From Leptasterias polaris (taxonomy: Eukaryota; Echinodermata; Asteroidea; Forcipulatida; Asteriidae), in the NCBI GenBank assembly GCA_037783415.1, contig JAZGTN010000073.1, positions 3,038,001-3,102,000 of the forward strand: a DNA stretch of 64,000 nucleotides, written 5' to 3'. The first letter of the stretch is position 1. Each line of letters starts with the position of its first letter. Positions 11,801-23,600 of this stretch are shown one piece after another. Position numbers and translations under genes: made by a program. The notes under the pieces were generated by a model. That model was not told the DNA's origin. It was given only the letters and a program-made list of their open reading frames with translations, and did no database searches.

Positions 11801-12728
11801 TTGCGTATGAATATTTTAGTATTTAAACAGGGCTTCTATTGCAAATAAAGTCTGAAAGACTACGTGTGTGATAATGAGGTGGTATCGGATACAGTTTAAA
11901 TGTAAAAAAGAAGCAAATATTTTCAAAATTGTAATCAATTGTTTGTCGCAACTCTCCAGTTTGTGACAGTTGGGAAGATAGAGTGTGACAATTATCACAG
12001 TTGCAATAATCGAACCTCCTTTTGGTCACTTCCTTAAAACTAAGACTGTCCTGGGAGGATCAATGGTTACAGCTCCCCGTGAGCGTTAGAACTTACCGAG
12101 ACCAACCATTCTGTGACAGGGGTGTTACAAGGCTTCCGGAACACACCTTGTTGTCTTTATTTGTGTGTTATGCATGAACAGCTGTGCCTGTGCGCCTCAA
12201 TGAAATGAGGCAAGGTATTTTGTAACACTCCTTTCAAAGAATGGTTGGTCCGACCATTCAGGTTCAAGCGTGGAGTGCACTTTTACAGCAAAACAGGGGG
12301 AGTATTGATTAAGAAATTTCATTGTTTGAAGAGGTTTTTGCATGTAATTGGGCAAAAAGATGCACATGTATTGTGAATGTATGTATAGTGTGTTGGGAAA
12401 GTTTTAGATAAGCAGTACGAAGGAAACTGAAGTTATTGCTGAATGAAACCTGGAATTGTCAAACTATCAATGACCATTTAAAAAATGTATAGCGTTACGG
12501 AGGCCCAAAATGGGAGAAACCTATAAGGCTCACAGGAGAGCCTTATAGTTTCTAGAAGTAAATATATGTACCCACGAACCTCTGAAGTTCCTGCAGGGCC
12601 TTTGCTTTTGACTGAAGGGCCTCTTCTCGACCCTGATTGAAGGAAACAGACTCGGGGGCTTCATCATCCTCATCACTGGTAGGGCTGTCCTCTGCATTAC
12701 GTTCCTCTAACTCTGCCGTCTCAGCCAT
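8849..12728 (-). CDS. NOL7: NOL7, nucleolar protein 7 (5 exons from the internal ATG, 226 aa)
   Basis: NOL7 is a small nucleolar protein linked to ribosome biogenesis. Exons in transcript order on the minus strand: 12728-12580, 11345-11193, 10863-10616, 9293-9219, 8904-8849 (stop TGA). Phases close (2,2,1,1) to 681 nt. Family evidence: the acidic DEDDEAPESVSF segment (residues 19-30) resembles the DDEAPEELTF segment of vertebrate NOL7; a basic coiled stretch LLKEQKQRKK is followed by LPEGLLTKL; near residues 163-183 HKAALQFLQTQLYGSRIP matches the family's A-x-x-F-I/L...LYG block; the C-terminus is a Lys/Arg tail (GKKKRHKKRRV). Two splice sites are weak: the exon 1 donor is GTTCGT, and the exon 3 acceptor was chosen because it alone keeps the frame. 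The ATG at 12728 gives a protein about 30 residues shorter than human; the frame is open upstream to an acceptor at 12773-12774, so an additional 5' exon is likely. Intron 3 carries a large minisatellite. Confidence 0.85.
9049..9113 (-). other. tRNA-like sequence (SINE head or tRNA pseudogene)
   Basis: The minus strand reads TAGGTAGCTCAGTTGGTAGA (A box), an Asn-like anticodon region with GTTAAT, and GCAGGTTCAACTTC (B box). The acceptor stem does not pair well, so a working tRNA gene is unlikely. It lies just downstream of NOL7 exon 4, within intron 4. Confidence 0.5.
9400..10165. repeat. 17-bp minisatellite with a 119-bp higher-order period
   Basis: Units such as CTGACTCAGATCCAAGA (17 bp) run for about 750 bp. 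A recognisable seven-unit block recurs at 9506, 9625, 9846 and 9965; the spacings (119, 221, 119) are all multiples of 17. A 17-bp unit cannot keep a reading frame, so this is not coding. It lies in NOL7 intron 3. Confidence 0.95.
10245..10400 (-). mobile_element. SINE fragment, antisense
   Basis: The plus-strand text holds TTCACCCCTGCCTGGGTGAA and GGATTCGAACCCGC, the reverse of the Pol III B box and of the body of the 5.4 kb SINE. It is truncated and lies in NOL7 intron 3. Confidence 0.5.
11398..11790 (-). mobile_element. tRNA-derived SINE, near full length
   Basis: On the minus strand the head is tRNA-like: GTGTCGTGGCCGAGTGGTTA (A box, near 11762-11790) and GGGTTCGAATCCC (B box, 11712-11724), about 80 bp with room for a long variable arm, as in Leu/Ser tRNAs. 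A conserved body follows (ACTTGTGTCCTTAAGCAAGACAC, then GGGACGTAAAGCCGTTGG), and the end is a short TGTA/TATG repeat tail at 11398-11410. It lies in NOL7 intron 1. Confidence 0.8.
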
Positions 12729-12884
12729 TGTGTGAGATTCTGACTTTGCTTGAAATTTCTTGATTACGTATGCTGGAGAAGAAAAAAAAAAGCTATGGAA
12801 GAACGACACATTAATACAATTACAAACTAATACAAAAAAACAAAACTTGTTTACATGTAGATACTTGTAAAGATTACATCTTGG

Positions 12885-12985
12885 GGGTGTCGTGGTCGAG
12901 CAGTCAACAGTGCCAGACTCAAGTTCTGGTGTTTTCAAAGTGTGGCAATGTGGTTTGGGCTCTGGTCATGACACTCGTTGACCAC
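12885..12985 (+). mobile_element. SINE head fragment
   Basis: GGTGTCGTGGTCGAGCAGTC followed by ACTCAAGTTCTGGTGTTT and CTGGTCATGACACT reproduces the tRNA-like head of the 11.4 kb SINE; the body is missing. Confidence 0.6.
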
Positions 12986-13152
12986 CAGTATCCCAGACTC
13001 CGCTAAATTCCATGAAGTCCTTATATCTGCTGCGCCCAAAACACACGACTAATCCCCATCTCAATCTCTATAAATCTCGCATTGAGTGTTGCTCCAGTTG
13101 GAGCTTATCAATTATCTAATCAAGATCAAGATCGACAAGATGCCGGCTATTC

Positions 13153-13203
13153 TAGTTGCGATAATCGTGGATGGAGCCTGGAGGGTTACGATTATCGCAA
13201 CTA
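13153..13203. other. Perfect 16-bp hairpin
   Basis: TAGTTGCGATAATCGT at 13153-13168 pairs with ACGATTATCGCAACTA at 13188-13203 around a 19-bp loop. It adjoins the GC-rich fold-back element. Confidence 0.8.
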
Positions 13204-13240
13204 CGGCTATTCGTGAATGCATCAAAAATTTGAGTTTATT

Positions 13241-13713
13241 AGTAATGCACGTATCAATTGTAGTCCCGGCCCTGGGGGACCCGGGACTTTGGCAGAGGTA
13301 GCCGGGACATAGACGGGGATGTGCAAAAACCGTGCCCCGCTAGCCAGGACAATAGCGGGGTCTTTGCCGAGGTTGTACAATTTGTTTCCCCGCCCTACCG
13401 GGACAATAGCGGGGTCTTTGCCGAGGTTGTACCATTTGTTTCCCCGCCCTACCGGGACAATACCGGATCGTTTTGTGGGTGACAAATGCCCTGCATGTCG
13501 GTCGGGCCGGGATTGTGCGGGGGTTGTTATAAATGCCCCGCATGCCGGGGCCGGGATCGTGCGGGGATGTACAAAAACAAGTGCCCCGCCCGGCCGGGCA
13601 CGTAGCGGGGCATGGCAGGGACTGTGACGCCAAGCCATTTGTACATCCCCGGCCAAGTCCCCGCTAGTCCCGGGTCCCCCAGGGCCGGGATTACAATTGA
13701 TATGTGCATAACA
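13241..13713. mobile_element. GC-rich fold-back element with a 54-bp internal tandem repeat
   Basis: Inverted ends of about 50 bp: ATCAATTGTAGTCCCGGCCC with GGGGGACCCGGGAC at the left, mirrored by GTCCCGGGTCCCCC and GGGCCGGGATTACAATTGAT at the right. Inside, a 54-bp unit (GACAATAGCGGGGTCTTTGC...) occurs at 13344 and 13398, with a third partial at 13452. The stretch is far richer in G+C than its surroundings. Overlapping long frames on both strands are a result of base bias. It lies between NOL7 and EMC1. Confidence 0.85.
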
Positions 13714-14562
13714 CTAACACTAACAGTGAAACTTAGCCGGTGCTGGTGTGCAGGTATGGCAGGAGATTCTGTCCCCCCATACATATCGTACTCCTACCTA
13801 GAAGTACTACGAGTACGAGTAGTTCTACGGAACTAGGAGTACGTCAACCTGTGCGCAAACTTCTTTGATACACGCTCTTTTGATTCATCCTTCGATCCTT
13901 CAGCCCACGATAATTTCTCATACGGGGGACAGAATCTCCGGGGAAAGATTTCCTTATGATGCTATTCAGTATGACATAGACTATGTATGAGCATGGAGCA
14001 TGGATAATATGAGTATGACACTGGCAATTATTATTATTAAACATGTTTTATGAATAATGATGATTATAAAATAAATACTGCTTAAAAATGTGGCTTCCCA
14101 AAAACATATCAATCAATCATTCATGTTGTTACAAACAATTTAAAATACTAAAATAGTGTATACTGAACTGTATACAGATTACAGTAGTCTAGCACATGAG
14201 CATGATGGAGGAAGGAAAAGAGTTCCTTCCCTCCGTCCATGGCATAAGTCTAGACCGTGTAGACAGTAATTTGTATTTGCCATTACTTTCTGCCTTCTCT
14301 TCTTGGCTGAGCAATTTCTCTAGCGGCAACTGAGTGCACTCTCCCCCGAAGTTCTATTCAAGTTCTAACTTCTAAAGTTCCTCTGTCCGATCTCCTCGAC
14401 AGCGCTGGTTGTGGTGGTGCACACAGTTCAAGGTTCGCATAACATAAAAACATGTGTTTACAACCTTTTTCTCACTCGATTTTCGGAACCACTTGTGTGT
14501 GTAGTACAATGCACATTACTGCAACAAAGGTTGTCACAAGTGCAAATTAGTCTGGTACTCAC

Positions 14563-14593
14563 AATGTGCAAAAACCCGCTGTTTATAAAGCAT
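14563..14593 (-). CDS. Possible 5' coding exon of NOL7
   Basis: The first firm NOL7 exon is open upstream of its ATG to a strong pyrimidine-rich acceptor, so it may begin at 12772. On the minus strand a candidate exon starts ATG at 14593, encodes MLYKQRVFAH and ends before a GTGAGT donor after 14563 in phase 1. Joined to 12772, it makes a Ser codon and continues YVIKKFQAKSESHT into the NOL7 frame. The full model would be 251 residues, close to the 257 of human NOL7. Against it: the peptide does not resemble the vertebrate N-terminus, and its ATG lies only 79 bp from the EMC1 ATG on the other strand, leaving little room for two 5' UTRs. It could instead be untranslated or chance. Confidence 0.35.
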
Positions 14594-14672
14594 CAATAGG
14601 AGAGGGGTACGAGATTGTCTATGGACTGGTTGCAATTCTCATAAGAAACGAACTCTGCAGACGATTTTCGCT
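14594..14672. promoter_or_regulatory. Possible compact bidirectional promoter between NOL7 and EMC1
   Basis: If the upstream NOL7 exon is real, only 79 bp separate the two divergent start codons, and this stretch plus the flanking exons must hold both start sites. No TATA box is visible. Without that exon the divergent start codons are 1.9 kb apart. This rests on position alone. Confidence 0.25.
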
Positions 14673-17600
14673 ATGAATTTACTTATTTATTCAGTTTTGT
14701 TGATGGGGCTGTTCAGTTCTGGGAGTTCACTTTTTGAGGATCAAGTAGGGAAGTTTGATTGGTAAGTAATCGCGCGTGTAAGTTGGTCTTTAGTGAGTGC
14801 ATTTATTTTCTATCTCGGTGGCCGGTGGTGGGTGTGAGTGATTTGCAAAATTAAATTGTTTAATCATCATACCTCCATGACACAGAACAGGAATGAGGGT
14901 TTCACCCCTCTAAATAGACTCCCCCATAGCAAACAATGATAAATGCTAAATATTCAAAAATTCTCAAAAAATAGTTAAAAGTCTCTCAGCCTCTTGAAAA
15001 CCAATCAAATATATTTTCAGACCACTAAACTTCAGATTTCTTTTCATTTTTTGGCAGGTCAGCCGTTTGGAATTTTTGCTAATTACCCAAGAAAAAAACA
15101 CCCCCGAAAATGTGTTTTTTCCCAAACCGACTTGCCGCCAGTTTTCATGAGGCACTCCTCCAATTCCCAAGCTAAATAGGACCAACTTTAAAGCCCAAAT
15201 TTATCAAATCTCCTCAAAACTTGAAACCCAGAACCCCCAGGTTGTGATAAGTTCTTATAATTACACACTCTATTAGTTGCATGACCCCCAAAACGTTATA
15301 ATTAAAAATAAGTTGTGGGTTTACAAATTATGATAAGTAGCTTGGCGCATGAATTTTTGGTCGATTTAGAGTAGTGCACCCTGAGGTACGGTGGGTAGCG
15401 CCCTCAATTGACGTTGACAATAATATTAATAAATACCCAAAACAAAGCCTATTTAATAAATAAGACTTTTATTTTGTTTTAAGACTAAGACTAGAGTAAG
15501 TGTAAAGAGGCAAGCTAAGCCACAATGTCAATTGGATGTGATTCATTGTTGCATTGCATAGATCGAGCCTACTATTACTTTAGTAACCTAAGCAAAAAAT
15601 TGTCTTACTTTATTCAGTTGTTGCTCTATCTCTATGCTCATGCCGAACTCTGGCTGCAAATCCCCAAAACAAGACAACAGTGAAAATAATGAGGCAAAAC
15701 AACTGGAGTGAAAATATCTGAAATATAACAATTTATAAAAAAAGCAAAGAATGCAAAATTTTAACAAGTTTTAAAGGTCAATATTAATTAACAATTTAGA
15801 AAAAAATTCCTCAAGAGGGATTTTAAAAAAGTGGAACAAAATCGTACACCAATAAAAGAAAAACCTTTAGTATGCGTTGGACAGAAACATAATTTTTTCC
15901 AAACCATGATTCTATCACATATTTTTAGTAAAACACTTGTTTTGTTTATTTTCAAAAGTCAAAACTATTATTCCTTGAAACTTATGAAAACCATGATTGG
16001 TGACCTCATTACTACGTCACTATGGAAACGCACTACAGATGTAAACAAACATTACTTATCTCTAAGAGTGTACATCTTGCATAAAACTAAAAGTGTGTTC
16101 ATATCAGTTATTGTTTCTGTCCACCAGGCGCCAGCAGTTTACGGGAAGGGCAAAGTTTTTATATTTCGAACAAGGTGGGAGCAAACGAAATGTATTCGTA
16201 GCCACTGAAGCTAATGTCGTAGCAGCGCTTAGCACCCGCAACGGTCACCTCACCTGGCGGCAGATCTTCCAGAGAAGTCCCGCTGGTCATATTGACGCCC
16301 TGCTCTACAACAATGAAGGTAAGAGAACCAGCGCCCTCTCGAGGCTGATCACTCCATGTAGGAATTGAATATAAAGGAAATCTCCACTGGACTGCAGGCT
16401 GGTCTTGTAGCTCAGAACTTTCACTGGACCAGAAAGTATTGTTACAATGACATGAGTTAAAAAGTTCCTTCTTCGTTTTGTATTTGCTGAACTTTCAGGA
16501 GGAGGTCTGGTTTTTAAAAAGGTTAAGAACACATAAATGTGAAAATCTTTGAAGTGTGTGTTGGAGTTGGACTTGTTTGGTTGTGGGGTTATGGGCCACG
16601 TGCTAAGGGAATGCCCACAATTTTCAAAAATGTTCATGTTGTTTTACAGAAAGTACTACCTTTGAAGACCACCCCCCCCCCCCAAAACCAAACATTTTAC
16701 ACACCTTTTTAAGTCGAACATGGTCTCCGACCCCCCTCCCCCTTTATACTCTTTGTATGATCGTCAAAGTGTTAAAAACAGTTGACAGCCCTTAAAAATA
16801 CTGGGCTCTGACCAGCAGTCCAATGGGCCTATATCAGCCCCAGTAAACAGTTTCTTCCTGTGCATTTGATTTTATTCTTGGTGCTTGAGTCTTTTGCACT
16901 CTAAATGAGTATGTGACCTGATTTGACCCTTGATGACTCTTCCTGATTTGACCCTGAATTCTCCACAGATCTAATCAGTGTATCAGGTGGGGGTCATTTG
17001 ATCCGTTCGTGGGAGCCTTCGTCGGGATTCTTGCGCTGGGAGTCTGTCACCACATCAGAGACAATAAATGCCAAAGACACTCGGAGGTAACACTAGTTTG
17101 ACCCTCCTACTGTCTGACCATTCAATATCAGGCCCAATATCATGATATATGTAGATACACTAAGCCGGACTAGTTTGTAGTGGTGAATGCATACTGCACA
17201 GTTCACAGTCGCCCCGCCTACATGTACTGTCTGGCCATTCAATATCATCCACTGTGATTTTGAGTGAAAAATTACTTCAGCCTACAGTATGATGTCATGT
17301 GGTGAATGCATCTACACAGTGCACAGTCACCCCTCCTACTGTTTGACCATTCAGTATTATCCACTGTTATTCTACAATCTAGACTGTCTTAATAAGAGGA
17401 AAATTAATTCCTACTTTCAGCTCACCTGGTTTATTTCCATACTATCAAAGTTGTTCTTCTTGTAGACCATTACTAAGAGTGGCCTTCAGCCTTATTTTTG
17501 GGGGAAAAAAACACAATAAAATAAAATACAAGAAACAAATTGAGTGATAGGTAAACGATGCCAGTGTGCAGTAGGATATCATGTGGTGAATGCATTTACA

Positions 17601-20600
17601 AAAGGTGAAGAAGGTTTTGTGCATAGTTGCACCACAAACTGTTGATTGGTTCCAAATGGTTAGCAAACCACAAGTTATGGTATACGAAAGTTAACTGGGA
17701 CAGGAGTTGGGTGTGGTAATTAATTAAAACGAATTATTTATATGACCTTTGACAAACACTGAGAAATTTGAAGAACCTTAAAAGAAAATGTGCTTGTTCT
17801 TTTTGTAGTGATGCTTCTGCCATTTTTGTCAACAATGAAGACACCCCATTGATGGCCATTTTAGCCAGTAACAATATCTACGTTCACTCAATTAAGGATG
17901 GACAACAAGTGTGGGACCAACAGCTTCCAAGCACGTAAGTTTTGTTTCATTAATTGTTTTTTGTATATATCAACTACTGTTCATTAAAATGTAATTAATC
18001 TAACATGAAGAGTGTAAGTTAAAAGTGGAGTTTAAATTCTTTAGCCCTAACCCTCCCAACTCTTCTAAAATCCCCGTCAGGAAGTTGTCTAAGAACACAA
18101 GTGTCAAGAGCGAGACCCGAACCCACACTCTGCTGATCAGAACATCAGAGCTTGAGTCCGGTGCACTAGACCGCTCGAGTGGTCACAACACGAGTATAGG
18201 TTTTAAGAGTAAAAAAATTATGTTTGTTACTTGTAAGCTTTGATCTTTTTCTTTTCTCCATTTATGTCCTATTAGCACAACATACAAGTGGCTGTACTCG
18301 GATGGTAGCTCTGTGTACGTTCTTGGTCTAGTACCCAACTCCCACTTCAACTTGCTCAAGTACTCGGCCGCAAATGGGGCCCTACAAAACAAGGTTAGCA
18401 CCTGACTAAAACAGCGGCTTTGGCTGTGGATAGGGCAAGAAGGCAGTGCTGATTAGCCACTCGGTGGTTTTTATAGTCTTTGTTTTTTATCAGTGTTAGT
18501 CCTGATGAATAACTGATGAATGATTGGTTTTTGTCTATCCAAAGCCATTGCCGAAACCAAATATATTTCCAAATTTCCTCAATGGTTCAACAAACTCGGC
18601 AGTAGAAAAAATGCGAACTCCTTTTCTTTCAAATGTTAGCCCTAGACACTATCCAGGGAGAGTGATTGACATCTCTTTTATTCTAGATAGGTTTCTGAAT
18701 CTGTTTCCAAATTTTCTTAACAGTTCAACAAAACGGACAGTAGAAACAGTCGGACCTTCCATTTCTTTCATATGTTAGCCCCAGACACTATCCAGGGAGA
18801 GTGATTGACATCTCTTTTATTCTAGATAGGTTTCTGAATCTGTTTCCAAATTTTCTTAACAGTTCAACAAAACAGACAGTAGAAACAGTCAGACCTTCCA
18901 TTTCTTTCATATGTTAGCCCCAGACACTATCCAGGCAGAATGATTGACATCCCTTTTGTTGGTGGAGTGTTTCTTATCTTGATCCCCTACAAATGCAATT
19001 CATTATTTTCAATCCCCTACAAGTTGTTATACATTTTGCTTTGTATACGCCCACTGTTGTTTTGTAATTGTAAAGATTGGGCTTCAGTGTTCGATTTTTA
19101 ATCCTTGAAAGTGAGTTGACATCTGCTCATCAAATAATTTAAGTAAACAGTAAATCCTTATGTTGGAATATTTGGGAAATATCTGGTAAGAAAGTAATTG
19201 CTGTATCATAACCTATATTATTCTTTATTTCTATATCTACATAAAGGCTACGCTCCAGGCAGCATGGGCGAGTCTGCAGGATACCAGCTGCATACTGGTA
19301 GCCAACCACCAGCTTGTGTGTATGGACACGCTCACCAACTCCCTGCAGGTTGCGTCATTGGAGAATATTAACGTGTTTGCAACGACCCCCCTCAAGGTTG
19401 GCGTCCACTTCCCAAGCCATCCCCACCAAAAATATAGTGTTGACATAAACAGGGATGTGATTTCTCTGTTTTTAACCGGAAATCTGTGGGTTTTTTAAAG
19501 AAAAAATAAATCATTTTTTTGGCCCCCTCACCCCCCAAATTCATAAAAAATGAAAATAAAACCATATATAATGCAGATTGCAGAGTAGGGCTTTTAAAAC
19601 CAAAGATAAATGTTATTAGTGGGCTTCGTGCTCGCAAGTTTTCGAGCTCGCAAGCTTTCACGCTTTTCACTCAGAGTTCAGGTTTTTTTTCAACAGCCTA
19701 TCACATCCCTGCATAAAAGAGAGTGAAACTGCCTACTCTTGTCCCTCCGACCTATCCTCAACTATTTCTGAGAGTAACACACACAAGATATTTTATTTAA
19801 AACGTTTTATTAGGTTGCCTCCCCCCCCCCCCAAAAAAAGGCAAATACCGTGCGTGAGCAGTCTAAGGTGCTGTGAGAAGCATACTTAGCTTGAAAAAAA
19901 CCCACATAATAAATAATAACTATTATTATTTATTTTAGAGTCAAGTTGTTTTTTTGTTTTCAAACCAAACTTTGTATTTCTAGACTATTGGGTTGAACGA
20001 CCAGGGTTCCAAACCAGAGTTACTACAGGTCTTCACCCCATCGTCAGGCAGAGTTGAATTCGCTCTTAAACTAACCGAGACTCATCACGTCTTGTTGAAG
20101 ATATCAGCCAGTCAGGTCGTCATCATCAAAGATTTACCATCCGTAAGTTTTGGGTAACTAAACTTGTTGTACGCCAACGTTGTATACAATTGCCCAATAT
20201 GGGGGCAGAGGGTTGCGCCCCCCCAATGTGTTCCCATACTTGACCATACTCTTTTCCTCGTGTACAGAAGTCCCCCCTGAATTCCTCTAAAGAATTCCTG
20301 AGATTCCATGCACACAATGAAGACACAAAAAGGGGGTGGGGGGTACCACCATTCCCCATATCAAGCACTAAATGGAAAGTTTATATATCAATCAATCAAT
20401 CAAACGTTATTTGTAAAGCGCCTATATCAAAAGTTTGCTCAAAGGCGCTGAGGCACAGAAGAAATAAAAAGTCATTGGTGGTAGGCCTCCTGAAACAAAT
20501 GGGCTTTCAGAAGTGCCTTGAATGTGTTGATTGATGTTGTATCCCTGATGTGATTGGGAAGTTTATTCCAGAGTTTGGGTCCATATACCGAGAAGGCTCT

Positions 20601-23600
20601 ATCGGCAAAAGTGATGTGACTTGTTCTTGGTACTACAAAGTATGGTGAACGTGAGCTGTTTGACCGAAGGAGTCTCCGTTCAGTACCAACTTGCAGAATG
20701 TCCATGATGTAATGAGGGGCTTGTTGATGTAAGGCCTTGAACATGAGAACGATGACCTTAAAGTTGATCCTTTGTGGGATTGGGAGCCAGTGTAGTTTGA
20801 TGAGTTCCAGGGTGATAGAATCGAACTTGTGCTTCTTTGTGATGAGTCTGGCAGCTGTTCGTTGCACGTTATTTAGCCTCCCTTTGAGTTTTTGGCTGAC
20901 TCCAATCAGGAGACTGTTGCAGTAGTCGAGTCTTGAAGTGACCAAAGTATGTACTGCAAGCTTGGTTGCGTCGACAGTCAGTAGTCTGCGGGCCCTGCCG
21001 ATGTTAGTGAGATAGAAATTGGCAGTCTTGATGATGCTTGAAACTTGCGCGGACATGGTCATTGCAGGGTCAAACATGACTCCAAGATTTCTGACTGGCT
21101 TGGTTTCAACTAAGACATCAACTCCTGCAACTTTAACTGATTGAAGATTAAGCTTGGCGAGTTGTGCTCTAAAACCGATCGCTATTACCTCGGTCTTGTC
21201 AGCGTTGAGTTTGAGAAAATTAGTTGACATCCAGGCCTGTACCTCAGTTATGCAGTCTTCGACTTTTGACACATTTTGAAGGACCTCAGAAGACTTGACA
21301 GGGCAGATAGATGTGTAAATCTGAGTGTCATCTGCGTACATGTGTAGTTCCAAACCATGTTTACGAATGATCTGTCCAAGAGGAAGAGTATATATCAAAA
21401 ACAACAGGGGGCCAAGGACTGAACCTTGTGGAACACCAGACAGCAGCTCACGAGGTTGCGAGAACTGGTTGTTGATATGGAGACGTTGCGTTCTTCCAGA
21501 CAGGTATGATGTGAACCACTTCAGTGGAACATCCTGCACTCCCAGCAGTTCTTCCATCCGAGCTAGTAACACATTGTGGTCGATCGTGTCAAAAGCGGCA
21601 CTGAGGTCAAGCAGAACTAAAATGGTGATACCTTGCTTTTCCATGGTCCACATGATGTCGTTATGAACCCGAAGGAGTGCTGTTTCGGTGCTATGAAAGC
21701 GCTTATATGCAGACTGCATGGGCTCATGAAGATGGTGATCACTCATGTAGTTAGTCAGCTGTCTGGCGACAACTCGTTCAAGTACTTTGGATACATAGGT
21801 CAGGTTGCTGACAGGGCGGAAGTTCTTTAGAGTATTGGGATCCAAACTTGGTTTCTTCAGCAACGGTGTGATAACTGCAGATTTAAGACAAGATGGAACT
21901 ACTCCAGATTTGAGGGATGCGTTGACAATACTACTGATGGTAGATAGAAGAGTGTCCAGAAGAGTGTCCATAAAGTTTAGACGATGACTAGAGCAAGCTA
22001 GTCGAAATGTTGAGACTTATTTAGAAACTCACTCCGCAGCAGTGTAGTTAATAACAAGAAGTCCCCTCGATCCATAAAGTGAAAGTAGTAGTCCCGGCCG
22101 ATTTTCTACCTCCCGCCCAGGTAGTAGTTAATAAGCAGGACAGTTCTTTTCAGATTTGAGAAGTCTCCCGAAATCTCCCGAATTCCTATTAATCTACTCC
22201 GCGGCAGTAGAATAAATAGCAAGACAAGTTCTCAAAGAACAAAATCTACTTGGCAAGTAGATATTCAAACTGGTGGACTGGACATGCTGGAGGGGATATT
22301 TCAAGCTAAATTGACTAAAGTCAATCGACTTAGGGTCTCATACTTTAAGTCTAATGTCTACAGAGGATGGTACATGTAGTTTGTGATTAGTATAGTCATG
22401 ATATAGTCATTGACTTCAACTGTCTGTTACAAAGTGGTTTAAACTTTTGGTAGACTTCAGGTAGTCAATCGAATTCCGAGCTTTGTGACTGCTCGTTCGC
22501 GTTCAGCCAAGTAATTGTCTGTACCTTTGAACTATGTTTTACAGGTAGGGCAGATAACTGGTTCCACTCTGGATAGCACTGCAATAGTTACTGCTATTAG
22601 CTGGCTCCCATCATCCTCGGTAAGTGTTATCATAACAATGATGCGTTCGTGCGTGTCAGTTAAATGATCTTGGTGATTTTTAATTACAATGAAGTATAAA
22701 ACTTGAAATAAAAGACTCTGGACACCCTAAAGGTGTGTGCATAATGTAAGATTAAAAATATAACTGTTCACAGATTTATTCATAACTTACATAGTATAAA
22801 GGTGGTCATGGAGGAAAACTTCCCTTGAAATATCTTTGCTTGAAATGCTATAATTTTCTGAGAAATGAATAAAAACAATTAGTTTTGAACGAAAGAGTCC
22901 AAAGCCTGATGTTTGAAAACATTGAATTCCCCCACCCCAAATTTTTTTTCTTGTGACTCCGATGATCGATTGAGCTTAAACTTGTCTATGCTTGTTGTTT
23001 CATGTATTTTGGGGTTCACATAAAGTGCAGAAATTGGTCTTGGACAATTTACCTATGCTGGCCGCATACTTTAACGTGCAGGACCAAATTTCATAGCCCC
23101 ATAGAATGATAGTACTTTTACGTGGCGCCACAAGCACAGAATTCCACGGAGAGCCTAGCCGTGAAACTGGACCCAGGCCTTGTATTACTGTTACTACGTT
23201 GTTGTGGTTTTTTTTCCTAAAGGAAATGGTGCTCCGCTGTTTTAAAGATGGAGTGGAAGTGTCATCCATGATGCAGACGGTTGCTATGCCCAGTAACCAT
23301 GGTAACCCATCTAAGGTAAACAGAAGAGTTGTCATGAATAACACCTACATGAAGTAGTTACTCATCAGAGCTTTATGCTTTTATCACGTTCAATTTAGCT
23401 CTTGTGATTTTTTATTTAAATACTTTTATTTAATTTTTTATTTTGTTTTAATGAATGAACTTGATGTTGATTATTAGTAAGTTGTTTTGATTCATGGTCA
23501 TTGATTGTGATTAATCCTTGTCGTTAAGTTTGACTTAAATCCACATCTAAGTCATGTTAACTGGCTCCAACGATTGGCGGAAGCCTGTAGGAAATGCTAT

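Noticed and set aside
13222..13836. Long overlapping Pro/Gly/Arg-rich frames on both strands
   Set aside because: They follow the inverted ends and the 54-bp repeat of a GC-rich fold-back element; no start context, splice signal or domain.
21325..21987. Plus-strand frames opposite the LINE ORF
   Set aside because: Shadows of the 499-codon reverse-transcriptase frame on the minus strand.
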